A stretch of DNA of 64,000 bases, taken from contig NZ_PVXL01000046.1 in the NCBI RefSeq assembly GCF_002995805.1, positions 186,001-250,000 on the forward strand, given 5' to 3'. Positions within the stretch are counted from its first letter, which is position 1. Each line of letters opens with the position of its first letter. Source of the stretch: Neomoorella stamsii (GTDB taxonomy: Bacteria; Bacillota; DSM-521; Neomoorellales; Neomoorellaceae). A program made the position numbers and the translations under genes. Below are positions 26,796 to 35,875 of the stretch, piece by piece. The notes beneath the pieces were generated by a model. The model was not told the DNA's origin and did not search any database. It saw only the letters and a list, made by a program, of their open reading frames with translations.

Positions 26796-27280
26796 CTTGA
26801 ATCCACCCCGGCAGCTATTTCCTGCTGCAGTTGGCGCTGTTCACTTTCCCGCAGCACCCGGTCCAGGTCCAGGAGAATAATCAACCGCTCATTCCACTTG
26901 CCCACGCCCTTAAGATAGGCCACATCAATGCCGCTGATCATGGGAGGCGGCGGCTCAATGCTGGCAGCCGGCAGGCGCAGGACTTCGGAAACGGAATCGA
27001 CAATCATGCCCACCGTCACTTGGCCCAGCTCCACCACCATAATGCGGGTGTTATTCGTGAGCTCAGCCCGCGGCAGGTCAAAGCGTTTATGGAGGTCAAT
27101 GACCGGGATGATGCGGCCGCGTAAGTTGATTACCCCTTCGATAAAAACCGGTGTCCTGGGAATCTGGGTAATGCTTTGCATACGGATGATTTCCTGGACG
27201 TGGTTAATATCAACGCCGTAAGTTTCACCGGCCAGCTGGAAGACCACCAGCTGGATTTCCGCTGCTGTTTCCGTTGCCAT
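26792..27280 (-). CDS. cheW: Chemotaxis coupling protein CheW
   Basis: A 162-residue single CheW domain (QLVVFQLAGETYGVDINHVQ, then INLRGRIIPVIDLHKRF, then IMVVELGQVTVGMIVDSVSEVLRLP). It links chemoreceptors to CheA. First gene of cheW-cheA-cheB. Confidence 0.96.
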   Translation of the reverse strand: MATETAAEIQLVVFQLAGETYGVDINHVQEIIRMQSITQIPRTPVFIEGVINLRGRIIPVIDLHKRFDLPRAELTNNTRIMVVELGQVTVGMIVDSVSEVLRLPAASIEPPPPMISGIDVAYLKGVGKWNERLIILLDLDRVLRESEQRQLQQEIAAGVDSR

Positions 27281-27470
27281 TAATATCCCACCCTTCTATT
27301 ACCTCATAGGTAAATTCTGCATTGCAAGGCAAATTCCTCTGGGAGCAGGCATATTTTTGCCCCCCGTTGACCAAGCTAAAAGTTACCGGGAATAAGCCTG
27401 GCCTTTGCGACCTGGCGTTCAGGCCGTTTCTAGCCCTCCTGGTTATGAATTAATGAAAGGAGTATTGAAT

Positions 27471-27632
27471 ATGCCTCTTAAAGTCAAGTGTCGGGTGGCC
27501 AACTGCATCTACTGGCAGGATGGCGCTTGCCACGCCGGCAGTATTACCGTGGCCGTCCAGGGGGCGCCGAATAACTCCAGCGCCCACAACGACCGCGATA
27601 CCGAGTGCGAAACCTTCCAGGCCCGGGCATAG
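27471..27632 (+). CDS. DUF1540 small cysteine-rich protein
   Basis: A 53-residue protein from ATG 27471, with AAAGGAG 8 nt upstream; a longer frame from 27405 has no site. Four cysteines are spaced as in DUF1540 (VKCRVANCIYWQDGACHAGS, then TECETF), likely a metal-binding knuckle. The family is common in spore formers and has no settled role. It is the only plus-strand gene in this stretch, between the che operon and the chemoreceptor gene. Confidence 0.85.
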   Translation: MPLKVKCRVANCIYWQDGACHAGSITVAVQGAPNNSSAHNDRDTECETFQARA

Positions 27633-27653
27633 ATTGGAAGTTGGAAGCAGGAA

Positions 27654-27667
27654 GCCGGTAAACCGGC
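27654..27667. terminator. Short hairpin between convergent DUF1540 and chemoreceptor genes
   Basis: GCCGG-TAAA-CCGGC followed on the plus strand by AGGTTTG. It lies between two convergent stops, but the T tract is weak, so termination is uncertain. Confidence 0.3.
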
Positions 27668-27692
27668 AGGTTTGAATGACCTCGCTTAACTA

Positions 27693-29483
27693 TTATAGCT
27701 TGAACCGGGCCACAGCCCTTTCGAGGTTACCTGCGGCTGCAGCCAGCTGCTGGGCCGCCTGGCTAATCTGGTCCACTGCTGCCGTCTGCTCTTCCGTGGA
27801 GGCGGAAACCTGCTGGGTGCTGGCAGCCATTTCTTCAATACCGGCAGCTATACTTTCGACCCGGCCTTTGACCTGGCGGGAACCCTCATACATTTCATCC
27901 GCCTTGCCGGCCACATTCTTGATCTTGCTGACCAGGGTCTGGATGGACTGTTCAATGGCGGCAAAGGCTATACCCGTGCGGGTAACCACTTCCGTACCCT
28001 GGCGGACATCCCGGGAGCCTTCGGCCATGCTGTTGACCACACGCTCTGTCTCCCGCTGGATCTCCTGTATCAGGCCGACAATCTGCTTGGTGGCTTCAGC
28101 TGACTGCTCAGCCAGTTTCCGCACTTCGTCGGCCACGACGGCAAAGCCGCGTCCCTGTTCCCCGGCCCGGGCCGCTTCAATGGCCGCATTCAGGGCCAGG
28201 AGATTGGTCTGCTCGGCAATGCCAGAGATAACACCTACAATCTGGCCAATCTGCTGGGAACGGGCTCCCAGCTCGCCTACTGCCAGGGCCAGGCTGTCCA
28301 TGCGCCTGGAGATGGCCTCCATCTGCTGGGTAGCTTCGGCTACCGCCCGGGCACCTTCGCTGGCTTTAGCCGCGGCCTGGTCGGAGGCGGCCGCCATATC
28401 CTCGGTGTTGCGGTGGACTTCTTCCACCCTGGTCACCTGGGCGTCAGTCGCTGCCGCCGTCTCGCTGACCTGCTGGGCCTGGTCTTCGGCGCCTTTGGCC
28501 ATTTCCTGGGTGGTGGCCGCCACCTGGCGGGCGGCGTCCCCCAGTTCCTGGGACATGCGGGCCAGGTCCTGGCTGGCCGAGGCTACCTGGTTAGTCATAT
28601 CCCGTACCTGGCCGATAACCTGGCGCAGGTTTTCTCCCATGGTGTTGAACGCGGCGGCCAGCTTACCAACTTCATCTTTGGTTATAACATGAAGGGGTTC
28701 GGCGGTGAGATCGCCGTCGGCGATCCGGGTAGCGTAGGCTGCCACCTGGCCCAGGGACTTGCCGACCATACGGCTGATAAACCACGCTACCAGCAGGCCC
28801 AGGACCAGGGCCAGGAGTAAACCGCCAAGCAAAGTTGCCTGGGCCCGCCTGATGGCTGCCGTTAGCTGGGCCTCGGCGAGAGCGTTCTTCTCGGTCATCT
28901 CTTTGGCCATGTGGTTGCCGATATTATTGATATTATCCAGGGAAGCCCCCATCTGGAAGCTCAAAATAGGCAGGGCCGCCATGCGGTCTTCCCGGCTGGT
29001 GTTTACGATGCTGTTCTTGAAGGTATCAGTAAAACTCTTGGAGGCCTGGGTCATGGCCGCGAGATACCCGGCCGTCTGGCTGTCGAGCTCTTGTTCTTCC
29101 AGCCGGGTCCGGGCATCATGGAAACGCTTCAGGGCATCGTCGAAACCCAGGACGTGGGTCTGGGAACCGTTGATTATGTAATCGGTGGCCCGGCGGTAGG
29201 CATCCCAGATAGCATTGGTCATCTCGGTAAAGAGCATGTTCTGCTCATGGGCAAGGGTTACTTCCCTGGAAAGCCGGTCTACCTGCTGGAGATTAAAATT
29301 GACGTAGACTACCACGGCGACAAATATGGCGATGATAAGGATAAAGCCGGCTGTTAATTTAGCCCCCAGCCGCCAGCGGCTGAAAAACCTTGCCCGGGCC
29401 TTCCCCGGGCGGAACGCTCTGGCCGGCCCTTGATCTCCCGGTTCTCCTGCCCGGCCTTTTTTCTTAAATAAGTGCAAGCGCAT
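27693..29483 (-). CDS. Methyl-accepting chemotaxis protein
   Basis: A 596-residue receptor. A basic N-terminal leader precedes the first membrane helix ([19 protein letters not shown]). A four-helix-bundle-type sensor of about 150 residues follows, then the second helix ([20 protein letters not shown]), a HAMP domain and the signalling hairpin tip ([20 protein letters not shown]). No C-terminal CheR-docking pentapeptide is present. The transcript begins with a cyclic-dinucleotide riboswitch and terminator, so receptor level should respond to c-di-GMP, tying it to the motile/sessile choice. Confidence 0.95.
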   Translation of the reverse strand: MRLHLFKKKGRAGEPGDQGPARAFRPGKARARFFSRWRLGAKLTAGFILIIAIFVAVVVYVNFNLQQVDRLSREVTLAHEQNMLFTEMTNAIWDAYRRATDYIINGSQTHVLGFDDALKRFHDARTRLEEQELDSQTAGYLAAMTQASKSFTDTFKNSIVNTSREDRMAALPILSFQMGASLDNINNIGNHMAKEMTEKNALAEAQLTAAIRRAQATLLGGLLLALVLGLLVAWFISRMVGKSLGQVAAYATRIADGDLTAEPLHVITKDEVGKLAAAFNTMGENLRQVIGQVRDMTNQVASASQDLARMSQELGDAARQVAATTQEMAKGAEDQAQQVSETAAATDAQVTRVEEVHRNTEDMAAASDQAAAKASEGARAVAEATQQMEAISRRMDSLALAVGELGARSQQIGQIVGVISGIAEQTNLLALNAAIEAARAGEQGRGFAVVADEVRKLAEQSAEATKQIVGLIQEIQRETERVVNSMAEGSRDVRQGTEVVTRTGIAFAAIEQSIQTLVSKIKNVAGKADEMYEGSRQVKGRVESIAAGIEEMAASTQQVSASTEEQTAAVDQISQAAQQLAAAAGNLERAVARFKL

Positions 29484-29520
29484 AAAAGGAAACCCCTCCT
29501 CCGGTTTAGTTTAATAAAAT

Positions 29521-29549
29521 AAATAATAAAGGCTACCCCCTGGGTAGCC
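29521..29549 (-). terminator. Riboswitch-controlled terminator ahead of the chemoreceptor gene
   Basis: On the minus strand GGCTACCC, a 3-nt loop and GGGTAGCC are followed by TTTATTATTT. It lies just after the aptamer and about 40 nt ahead of the chemoreceptor start, so it is the likely expression platform rather than an end-of-gene terminator. Confidence 0.8.
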
Positions 29550-29562
29550 CCGTCCCACCCGC

Positions 29563-29638
29563 GGCAACTGGCTGTCCTGGCCCGCAACCGGGCTTTAGAC
29601 CCTGTAGCTTTGCGCCCCTGCCTTTCGGCAGGTTTGCC
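29563..29638 (-). ncRNA. c-di-GMP-I (GEMM-I) riboswitch
   Basis: Reading the minus strand, the aptamer runs from GGCAAACC through CUGCCGAAAGGCAG (tetraloop hairpin), GGGCGCAAAGCUACAGGGUC, UAAAGC, a second stem, AGGACAGCC and closing GUUGCC. These are the conserved GEMM-I pieces: CAAACC, the GAAA tetraloop, CGCAAAGC and the closing stem. By hand alignment the position matching ligand-contacting G20 is G, which favours c-di-GMP, but the 3',3'-cGAMP variant is not excluded. A strong promoter lies upstream and a terminator downstream. Confidence 0.87.
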
Positions 29639-29669
29639 TTTTCGGGGAAATTTTTCTATTTTCGCCTTA

Positions 29670-29699
29670 ATTATACCGCAGGGGTTCGCTATTATGCAA
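29670..29699 (-). promoter_or_regulatory. Sigma-A-type promoter of the riboswitch-chemoreceptor transcript
   Basis: Minus strand -35 TTGCAT (complement of 29694-29699), 18-nt spacer, -10 TATAAT (complement of 29670-29675). The start of transcription would fall near 29663, about 25 nt before the aptamer. Confidence 0.7.
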
Positions 29700-29742
29700 G
29701 ATATACCATTTGAGAAGTTGGAGGCAGGAGACTGGCAGTTTT

Positions 29743-30714
29743 TTATTGGGTTTTTGCGGCAGGGGCGCTATTATCGTGTTTTTCCCCTTGAGCTATCAGT
29801 TCTGACACGGTTACCAGTTGATAGCCTTTATCCCGCAGCTCTTTAATCAAGAGCGGCAGGGCCACCAGGGTGCCGGGGTGGCCTTCATGGAGGAGGATGA
29901 TGCTACCGTCCCGGACGTTAGCCATGACGCCCTGGACGATGGCCCTGGGACCAGGATTGGACCAGTCGTGGGGATCTACGCTCCAGGTGACTATGGGGGT
30001 ACCCAGCCTGGCTGCTGCCGCCAGCAAATTGGGACCCATGGCGCCGTAGGGGGGGCGGAAATATTTTACCGGCCGGCCGCTTATTTTCTCCAGGACGGCA
30101 GCCGCCTGCCGGAGATCTGCCTCAGCTTCAGCCTGGGACACCTTCCCCAGGTTGGCATGGCGCCAGGAGTGGTTGGCTACTTCATGGCCGCCGTCCAGGG
30201 CTGCCCTGACCAGCTCCGGGTGGGCTTCCACCTGCCGCCCGACCATAAAGAAGGTGGCCGGGGTTCTGGTGGCTGCCAGGACTGTTAAATAACGTTCAGT
30301 CCACCGGGGAAAAGGGCCGTCGTCAAAAGTAAGGGCCACCCGGTGGCCGGCCCCCGGCACCTGGCGTAGGGGCTGGAGCCCGGGCTTGGGTTCCGGCTCC
30401 GGAACGGGTGGCGCCGGCCGGGGTGGAGTTATCGGCGCTACAGCTACCGGTTTAACCGGGGTAATGGACAATCCTGGCTTGCCCCCGGCCAGCTGGTAAG
30501 GGCCGGCAACAGGTGGCGAGGCCAATGCCGGTCTGGTAACTCCAGCCTGCTGCCAGCCGGCACCACCAATGGTGGTAACAACTACCATTAAGGCAGCTAT
30601 AGTCACCAGGTACCACAGCCGCAGCAACGCTTCCGGCCAGGCGGCCCGCGGGTGCTTACCAATCCTGGCCACCCAGGGCCAGTGCCCCACCACATATTTA
30701 CCTGCCTGGCTCAT
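29743..30714 (-). CDS. Membrane-anchored polysaccharide deacetylase (NodB/PdaA-like)
   Basis: A 323-residue protein. An N-terminal membrane helix (YLVTIAALMVVVTTIGGAGW) is followed by a proline-rich linker of about 60 residues, then the NodB domain with all five motifs: TFDDGPFP, the metal pair in HSWRH, RPPYG, VDPHDW and LLHEG. It would remove acetyl groups from peptidoglycan or a surface polysaccharide outside the membrane. The linker (PPRPAPPVPEPEPKP) suggests it spans wall material. It is followed by the c-di-GMP-controlled chemoreceptor gene, which has its own promoter. Confidence 0.92.
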   Translation of the reverse strand: MSQAGKYVVGHWPWVARIGKHPRAAWPEALLRLWYLVTIAALMVVVTTIGGAGWQQAGVTRPALASPPVAGPYQLAGGKPGLSITPVKPVAVAPITPPRPAPPVPEPEPKPGLQPLRQVPGAGHRVALTFDDGPFPRWTERYLTVLAATRTPATFFMVGRQVEAHPELVRAALDGGHEVANHSWRHANLGKVSQAEAEADLRQAAAVLEKISGRPVKYFRPPYGAMGPNLLAAAARLGTPIVTWSVDPHDWSNPGPRAIVQGVMANVRDGSIILLHEGHPGTLVALPLLIKELRDKGYQLVTVSELIAQGEKHDNSAPAAKTQ

Positions 30715-30784
30715 GCCGGTTCGCCCCTTTTGCCCATTTTCCTCATGAAGTTTCTTCTACATTATTAGACGTTTTTCAGGGCCG

Positions 30785-32521
30785 TTAGTTCCGTAAATAC
30801 GGCGTAAAATTGGTCGCTGCCAGCCTGCCATAATATGTAAGAATAGTAACCATAGCTTGCGGGGGAACGATTTCATAGCGGTAATAACGCTGGACATAAG
30901 CCAGGGCTTGCTGCAGCCTGGCTGTACCGGCGGCGGCTTCCAGCTCCAGCCAGAATGTGGCTCCCCGGTTATAGACGGCCAGGCGGTAGGCCTGCTCATT
31001 ACCATATTCCTCAAGAGATAAGTTAATGGGTTGAGCTGTCTGGCCCGCCAGGCGCCCGATCTCGGCCAGTTTAGCCTGGTAGAGGGCCTGGTCGCCCTGG
31101 CGGTAAAAAAGGAGAGTGCTGTACTCGGCCAGGCCTTCATCAATCCAGGCCGCATGAAGGCTATCGTTCCCTACCAGGTTGTACCACCACTGGTGGGCGA
31201 TTTCGTGGACAACGGTAGCAGGACTATAACTTTTGCGGTTACTTAAAATAATAAAGCCCGGGTATTCCATGCCGGCCAGGTTATCCAGAGGGACAAAAGC
31301 CAGGTGCAGGTAACTGTAGGGATAGAGTCCATAGGCTGCCTGGAAAAAGTCTAAAGCCTGGCCGGCCACCTCCAGGGCGGCCGCCGCCGGCTCTCCCCGG
31401 GAAGCTATTACCATCTGGACCGCCCCCACCTGGCGGCTGGCCAACTGCCAGTCAGGCGCGGCCGTAAAGGCAAATTCCCGGATGGGGTGCTCGCTGTTAA
31501 AGGTCCAGACGGTCCAATCACCCCCTTCCTGCCGCCCTGTTTCCCGGGAACTGGCCAGGACCCGGTAACCGGAGGGCATAGTGAGGCGCACCCGGTAGTA
31601 GGCGGCAGCGGCGAAATACGGGTCGCCATAGGGTGTACCGGCCACCCCTGCCCAGGTATCCCCAGTATGAGGGGCGAGGAGGGGGTACCAGCCGGCCGCC
31701 ATCAGGGTGTCTCCGGTCCGGCCCAGGCGCGCTGCCTCTTCCGGTACCTGGGTAGTGAAAGAAAGAGCCAGGGAAAGGGTTTCCCGGGGAGCAAGGCTCA
31801 AGGGTAGGAAGACTTCCAGGGAACTGCCCCGGGAATTGAAAGGAACAGGCCGCTTATTTATATAAACCCTGCTAACTGTTAATTGCGCTCCATTACCATA
31901 CAGAGCATTGGCCGGGAGATTGAAATATAGTTTCCGCAGGGGTACAAGATAAGGATTTTGGTAAGCCAGGAGGAGTTCCCCCGTAAGCTGTCCTCTGGCA
32001 GGGTCATACCTGGCCTGGAGATCATACACGGGATAATAACGGAAATGCAGACCGGCCCGGCCCTTCAGGGGAGGGAGGTATGTATCAGTACTTTCCTGCT
32101 CTGGAGCAGCTCCCATCCTGCCGGAGGCAGGCAGTCCCAGCACCTCCAGGGCCAGGCTTAAGGGTATGTAAAGCTTATCGTCTACCAGAACCGGGGCCGC
32201 GTCAAGTCGCCGGGGTACTCCATCGACCTCGGCCGCCAGGCTGCCGGCGACTACAGCAGTTCCTTTGCTCCCCCGTAAAATACCCCTGTTCTTGTACCAG
32301 TCGGCACTGCCGCCGGCCAGGGGTAAAAAATCCCCCGCCGATACCAGTATATGCCCCCCTGCTTCCAGGGGTGGCGGGTCCAGGACTACCTGTTTAAATG
32401 TGGCCTCTTTAAGAATAACCTCCGGCAGGGTTTGAATTGGTCCCGGTACTGCTGCCGGGCCGGAAAAAAGGACCAGGGCCAGCAGGACAATGAGGGCGCC
32501 AGTGAGGATTTTTTTGGGCAT
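30785..32521 (-). CDS. Exported M1-family metallopeptidase
   Basis: A 578-residue protein. Signal segment LTGALIVLLALVLFSGPAAV. A copper-amine-oxidase-type N-terminal domain (residues about 55-115, VDDKLYIPLSLALEVLGL) precedes the beta-sandwich of M1 peptidases. The zinc site is VHEIAHQWWYN (HExxH) with the third ligand Glu in DEGLAEYSTLLFY about 18 residues on. GAMEN is represented by LAGMEYPG. It would be an extracytoplasmic aminopeptidase. Substrate unknown. Confidence 0.92.
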   Translation of the reverse strand: MPKKILTGALIVLLALVLFSGPAAVPGPIQTLPEVILKEATFKQVVLDPPPLEAGGHILVSAGDFLPLAGGSADWYKNRGILRGSKGTAVVAGSLAAEVDGVPRRLDAAPVLVDDKLYIPLSLALEVLGLPASGRMGAAPEQESTDTYLPPLKGRAGLHFRYYPVYDLQARYDPARGQLTGELLLAYQNPYLVPLRKLYFNLPANALYGNGAQLTVSRVYINKRPVPFNSRGSSLEVFLPLSLAPRETLSLALSFTTQVPEEAARLGRTGDTLMAAGWYPLLAPHTGDTWAGVAGTPYGDPYFAAAAYYRVRLTMPSGYRVLASSRETGRQEGGDWTVWTFNSEHPIREFAFTAAPDWQLASRQVGAVQMVIASRGEPAAAALEVAGQALDFFQAAYGLYPYSYLHLAFVPLDNLAGMEYPGFIILSNRKSYSPATVVHEIAHQWWYNLVGNDSLHAAWIDEGLAEYSTLLFYRQGDQALYQAKLAEIGRLAGQTAQPINLSLEEYGNEQAYRLAVYNRGATFWLELEAAAGTARLQQALAYVQRYYRYEIVPPQAMVTILTYYGRLAATNFTPYLRN

Positions 32522-32633
32522 CGCTCCACCGCCTTGCCCTTTATTTCGACAACATCACCCTTTCTCCTGCCACACGCATAGGGAAAAAGGCCAGGTGCAT
32601 AATAAATTTAAGCACATCCAGGGGGTGAACAGG

Positions 32634-34136
32634 GTGAGTGTCTGGCGGACTAAAAGCATAAAAGACCTGATGCAGGAAGCCCGGGATAATGAAAAGTTAA
32701 AACGTAGTATCGGCACGCCGGAATTAATTGCCCTGGGAGTAGGAGCTATAATCGGCTCGGGTATTTTTGTCCTAACTGGAGTAGCGGCGGCCAATTATGC
32801 CGGCCCGGCCCTGGTCTTTTCCTTTATCCTCTCCGGCATTACTGCCGGGCTGGCGGCCCTGGTCTACGCCGAAATGGCCGCCATGATCCCCGTGGCCGGG
32901 AGCGCCTATACTTATGCCTATGCTTCTTTAGGTGAAATTATTGCCTGGATTATCGGCTGGAACCTGATCCTGGAATACATGGTAGCCTCGGGGGCGGTAG
33001 CTGCCGGCTGGAGCGGTTATTTCACCGATATGCTCAGTTCTGTGGATATTTCCCTGCCTGCGGCCCTGGTTAATTCTCCTGCCGGCGGTGGCCTCGTTAA
33101 TTTGCCGGCCATCCTCATTACCGCCCTCATGACTCTACTAGCCATAATCGGCACAACTACCAGCGCCACCACCAACAAGATTATCGTGGCCATCAAAATC
33201 TTGGTGATCCTGGCCTTCCTGGTACTGGGCATTCCCCGGGTTAACCCGGCCAACTGGCGTCCTTTTCTTCCCTTTGGCATCCCCGGTGTCATCCACGGTG
33301 CGGCCATTATCTTCTTTGCCTATATCGGCTTCGACGCCGTTTCTACGGCCGCCGAAGAAGTGCGCCATCCCAATAAAGACCTGCCCCGGGGGATCATCGG
33401 CTCTCTCGCTATCTCTACTTTACTATATATCGCCGTAACTATAGTCCTGACCGGCCTGGTAAGCTACACCCAGCTCAATACCCCTTCCCCGGTAACTACC
33501 GGTCTTCTGGCTGCCGGTGTGAGGGGTGCTTCGCTGATTGTTGGCATTGGCGCCCTGGCCGGTTTGACCAGCGTCCTCCTGGTAACCATCTTTGCCCAGA
33601 GCCGGATCTTTATGGCCATGGGCCGCGATGGCCTCTTGCCCTCCTTTTTTGCCAGGGTCCACCCCCGCTATCACACCCCTATGCTCACAACCATTGTTGT
33701 CGGCGCCTTCATTGCTCTCATTGGCGGCTTTTTACCTATTAATGTAATCGCCGAACTGGCCAATGTCGGTACCCTGTCGGCCTTTTTCATCGTTTCCCTG
33801 GGTGTACTCATTTTAAGGCGTACCCGGCCCGACCTGGAACGCCCCTTCAAAGTGCCCTTCATGCCCTGGACGTCCCTGGTGACCATGGCCTTTGCCCTTT
33901 ACCTCTTCTTCAACCTGCCCCGTTTAACCTGGATTCGTTTCGCCATCTGGATGGCCCTGGGGCTGATGGTTTATTTTGCTTACAGCCGCCACCACAGCGT
34001 CCTGGCCAGGGTAGAACCGTCACCCCTTCCCCGGCCTGACCCGCGGCCTTTTTCCCCTTTACGGCCGTTTTTTATCTCCCGTCCGGCCCTGGCGCCCCTG
34101 TTTTTGCGCCTGCGCCTGCCCTGGCGGCGAAAATAG
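32634..34136 (+). CDS. APC-superfamily amino acid permease
   Basis: About 500 residues from GTG 32634-32636, supported by AGGGGGTG 6 nt upstream; an in-frame ATG at 32490 would add 48 non-homologous residues. The first helix is LIALGVGAIIGSGIFVLTGV, the classic APC GxGxIIGSGIF motif, and 12 helices are apparent. The nearest relatives are cationic or branched-chain amino acid transporters (CAT/YfnA type). The C terminus is basic and proline-rich. Divergent from the M1 peptidase gene, which suggests peptide cleavage and amino acid uptake may be linked (inference). Confidence 0.93.
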   Translation: MSVWRTKSIKDLMQEARDNEKLKRSIGTPELIALGVGAIIGSGIFVLTGVAAANYAGPALVFSFILSGITAGLAALVYAEMAAMIPVAGSAYTYAYASLGEIIAWIIGWNLILEYMVASGAVAAGWSGYFTDMLSSVDISLPAALVNSPAGGGLVNLPAILITALMTLLAIIGTTTSATTNKIIVAIKILVILAFLVLGIPRVNPANWRPFLPFGIPGVIHGAAIIFFAYIGFDAVSTAAEEVRHPNKDLPRGIIGSLAISTLLYIAVTIVLTGLVSYTQLNTPSPVTTGLLAAGVRGASLIVGIGALAGLTSVLLVTIFAQSRIFMAMGRDGLLPSFFARVHPRYHTPMLTTIVVGAFIALIGGFLPINVIAELANVGTLSAFFIVSLGVLILRRTRPDLERPFKVPFMPWTSLVTMAFALYLFFNLPRLTWIRFAIWMALGLMVYFAYSRHHSVLARVEPSPLPRPDPRPFSPLRPFFISRPALAPLFLRLRLPWRRK

Positions 34137-34179
34137 CCATGGTCCGAAAGACACTACCGCCTGTAAGAAAAATAAAAAT

Positions 34180-34204
34180 CCCCGGGGAGAAATCACTCCC
34201 GGGG
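34180..34204. terminator. Bidirectional terminator between the permease and htrA-like genes
   Basis: CCCCGGGGAG, a 6-nt loop and CTCCCGGGG form a strong stem with a one-base bulge. On the plus strand TTT follows; on the minus strand ATTTTTATTTTTC follows. It lies between two convergent genes. Confidence 0.8.
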
Positions 34205-34318
34205 TTTCAGTCGTCCGGACCACGCTGAATGGTACCAGCTAACCCGGCCTTGCCCGGCTACACGGCTTCTCTTTTCCGGCCTCTGCCTTTCTACCTGGCG
34301 TCACCTGTGATTGGACGC

Positions 34319-35491
34319 TTACTGGCTCGGCTTCTCGCCAAGGACCACGCTGATATCCAGGAGCTGGCCGCGGCGGAAGACCTGGAGCTGCACCTGCTGG
34401 CCGATCTTCAGGGCCTGGACTTTATTTACCAGGTCATTGGCATCCTTTATTTTCTGGCCATCCAGCTGGAGAATGACGTCATATTTCTGGATGCCGGCCC
34501 TTGCCGCCGGGCTGCCTGCTACTACCTGGCCGACCAGGGCACCTCCGGGACTCTGGAGACCCAGCATGTCGGCCGCCTCCGGCGTAACCGAGGCCAGGGC
34601 TACCCCCAGCCATGGCCGGGCAATTTTGCCTTTATTCATCAGATCGTTCAGGACAGGCTGCACCGTGCTGCTGGGGATAGCAAAGCCAATCCCCTGGGCC
34701 CCGGCGTTAACGGCGGTATTAATACCTATCACTTCCCCCTTCAGGTTCAACAGGGGACCGCCACTGTTGCCGGGGTTAATGGAAGCATCCGTCTGCAGCA
34801 GGTTTTCATAATGGCGGTCCTGGACATCGATGGGCCGCCCTTTGGCGCTGATGACGCCCACCGTTACCGTATGGTCCAGGCCGTCGGGGTTGCCGATGGC
34901 AATGGCCCATTCACCGACACGGACCTTGTTGGCATCACCGAGCGTTAGATAGGGCAACGGCTTGCCGGCATTGATTTTCAGGACGGCCAGGTCCAGGGGA
35001 GCGTCGGCGCCCACCACCTGGGCATTGAAGGGTTTATCGAAACCGACAACGGTTACTTTAACCTGCTTCGCCCCGTCAATGACGTGCTGGTTGGTCAGGA
35101 TATAGCCGTCTGGAGAAATAATGAACCCTGAACCCAAACCGCGTTGTTCCTGGGGACCGATATTAAACTGGTCACCAAAAAACTGGCGGAAGAAGGGGTC
35201 GTTAAAGGGGCTGGCCACCCTGGTTTCCGTAACCGTATCAATACGTACCACTGCCGGGCCGGCTTTATCGACAATGTCGGCAATAGCCTCCGGTCCCAGC
35301 CCCGGCGGGATGCTGGCAGACACCGCGTCGCTAACAGCCACCGCGTGCTGGTAGGACGGTTGCTGGGTCCCGGCCGTCGCTCCGGTGATCTGGTAAAAAC
35401 CTGCCGTGGCCGCCACCCCGGCCAGGAATATCAATAAAACAGCTAAAACAGTAATTTTAGCTTTGCCTGCGCGCTGCCACATACTGCACAC
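34319..35491 (-). CDS. HtrA/DegP-type trypsin-like serine protease with one PDZ domain
   Basis: A 390-residue protein. An N-terminal signal anchor (KITVLAVLLIFLAGVAATAG) puts it outside the membrane. The catalytic triad is His in TNQHVIDG, Asp in DAPLDLAVLKI and Ser in NPGNSGGPLL. One PDZ domain (RPWLGVALASVTPEAADMLG, then GLQSPGGALVGQVV) ends the protein. It degrades misfolded exported proteins, fitting the neighbouring surface-protein and wall genes. CAGGAGGTG precedes the ATG, and a TATAAT-like -10 lies at about 35519. Confidence 0.95.
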   Translation of the reverse strand: MCSMWQRAGKAKITVLAVLLIFLAGVAATAGFYQITGATAGTQQPSYQHAVAVSDAVSASIPPGLGPEAIADIVDKAGPAVVRIDTVTETRVASPFNDPFFRQFFGDQFNIGPQEQRGLGSGFIISPDGYILTNQHVIDGAKQVKVTVVGFDKPFNAQVVGADAPLDLAVLKINAGKPLPYLTLGDANKVRVGEWAIAIGNPDGLDHTVTVGVISAKGRPIDVQDRHYENLLQTDASINPGNSGGPLLNLKGEVIGINTAVNAGAQGIGFAIPSSTVQPVLNDLMNKGKIARPWLGVALASVTPEAADMLGLQSPGGALVGQVVAGSPAARAGIQKYDVILQLDGQKIKDANDLVNKVQALKIGQQVQLQVFRRGQLLDISVVLGEKPSQ

Positions 35492-35686
35492 CTCCTGCTA
35501 TCTTTTCCTGGGATGATTATAAAATAGAAAAGTAAAAAAACGATTAAGACAAGCTAAGAAAAAATTAAGAAATTGGGTTGTATCAATTAGCATTATATAG
35601 CCGTATGCTGGCCATTGCAACTGGTAAAAGCCTCTGGTATACTTTTGTACAAGGAAGCCGCGGCACAGAAAGGTTGGGTGGGAAAT

Positions 35687-35818
35687 ATGAAAAAGTGGCA
35701 GGTAGTGCTTTTCCTGGCCGGCTGGCTGGTCCTGGGGTTCCTGGTGACTGCCGTCAATAACCTTGGCGCTCACGGGGAGCACGGGCCCACGGCTACAGCT
35801 ACTGAAACTGCCCATTAA
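35687..35818 (+). CDS. 43-residue single-pass membrane peptide of unknown function
   Basis: Starts at ATG 35687 with GGTGGG 4 nt upstream (MKKWQVVLFLAGWLVLGFLV). One hydrophobic helix takes up residues about 5-24. The short outside tail is rich in His, Ala and Thr (HGEHGPTATATETAH). It stands alone between htrA-like and cinA genes. Coding is inferred from the ribosome site and the clean membrane-helix pattern. Confidence 0.6.
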   Translation: MKKWQVVLFLAGWLVLGFLVTAVNNLGAHGEHGPTATATETAH

Positions 35819-35875
35819 ACTTTAAGTTAAGCGCCAGTACCAGGGCGCTTTTTAAGTTTGGGAGGAGGTTTTCCC

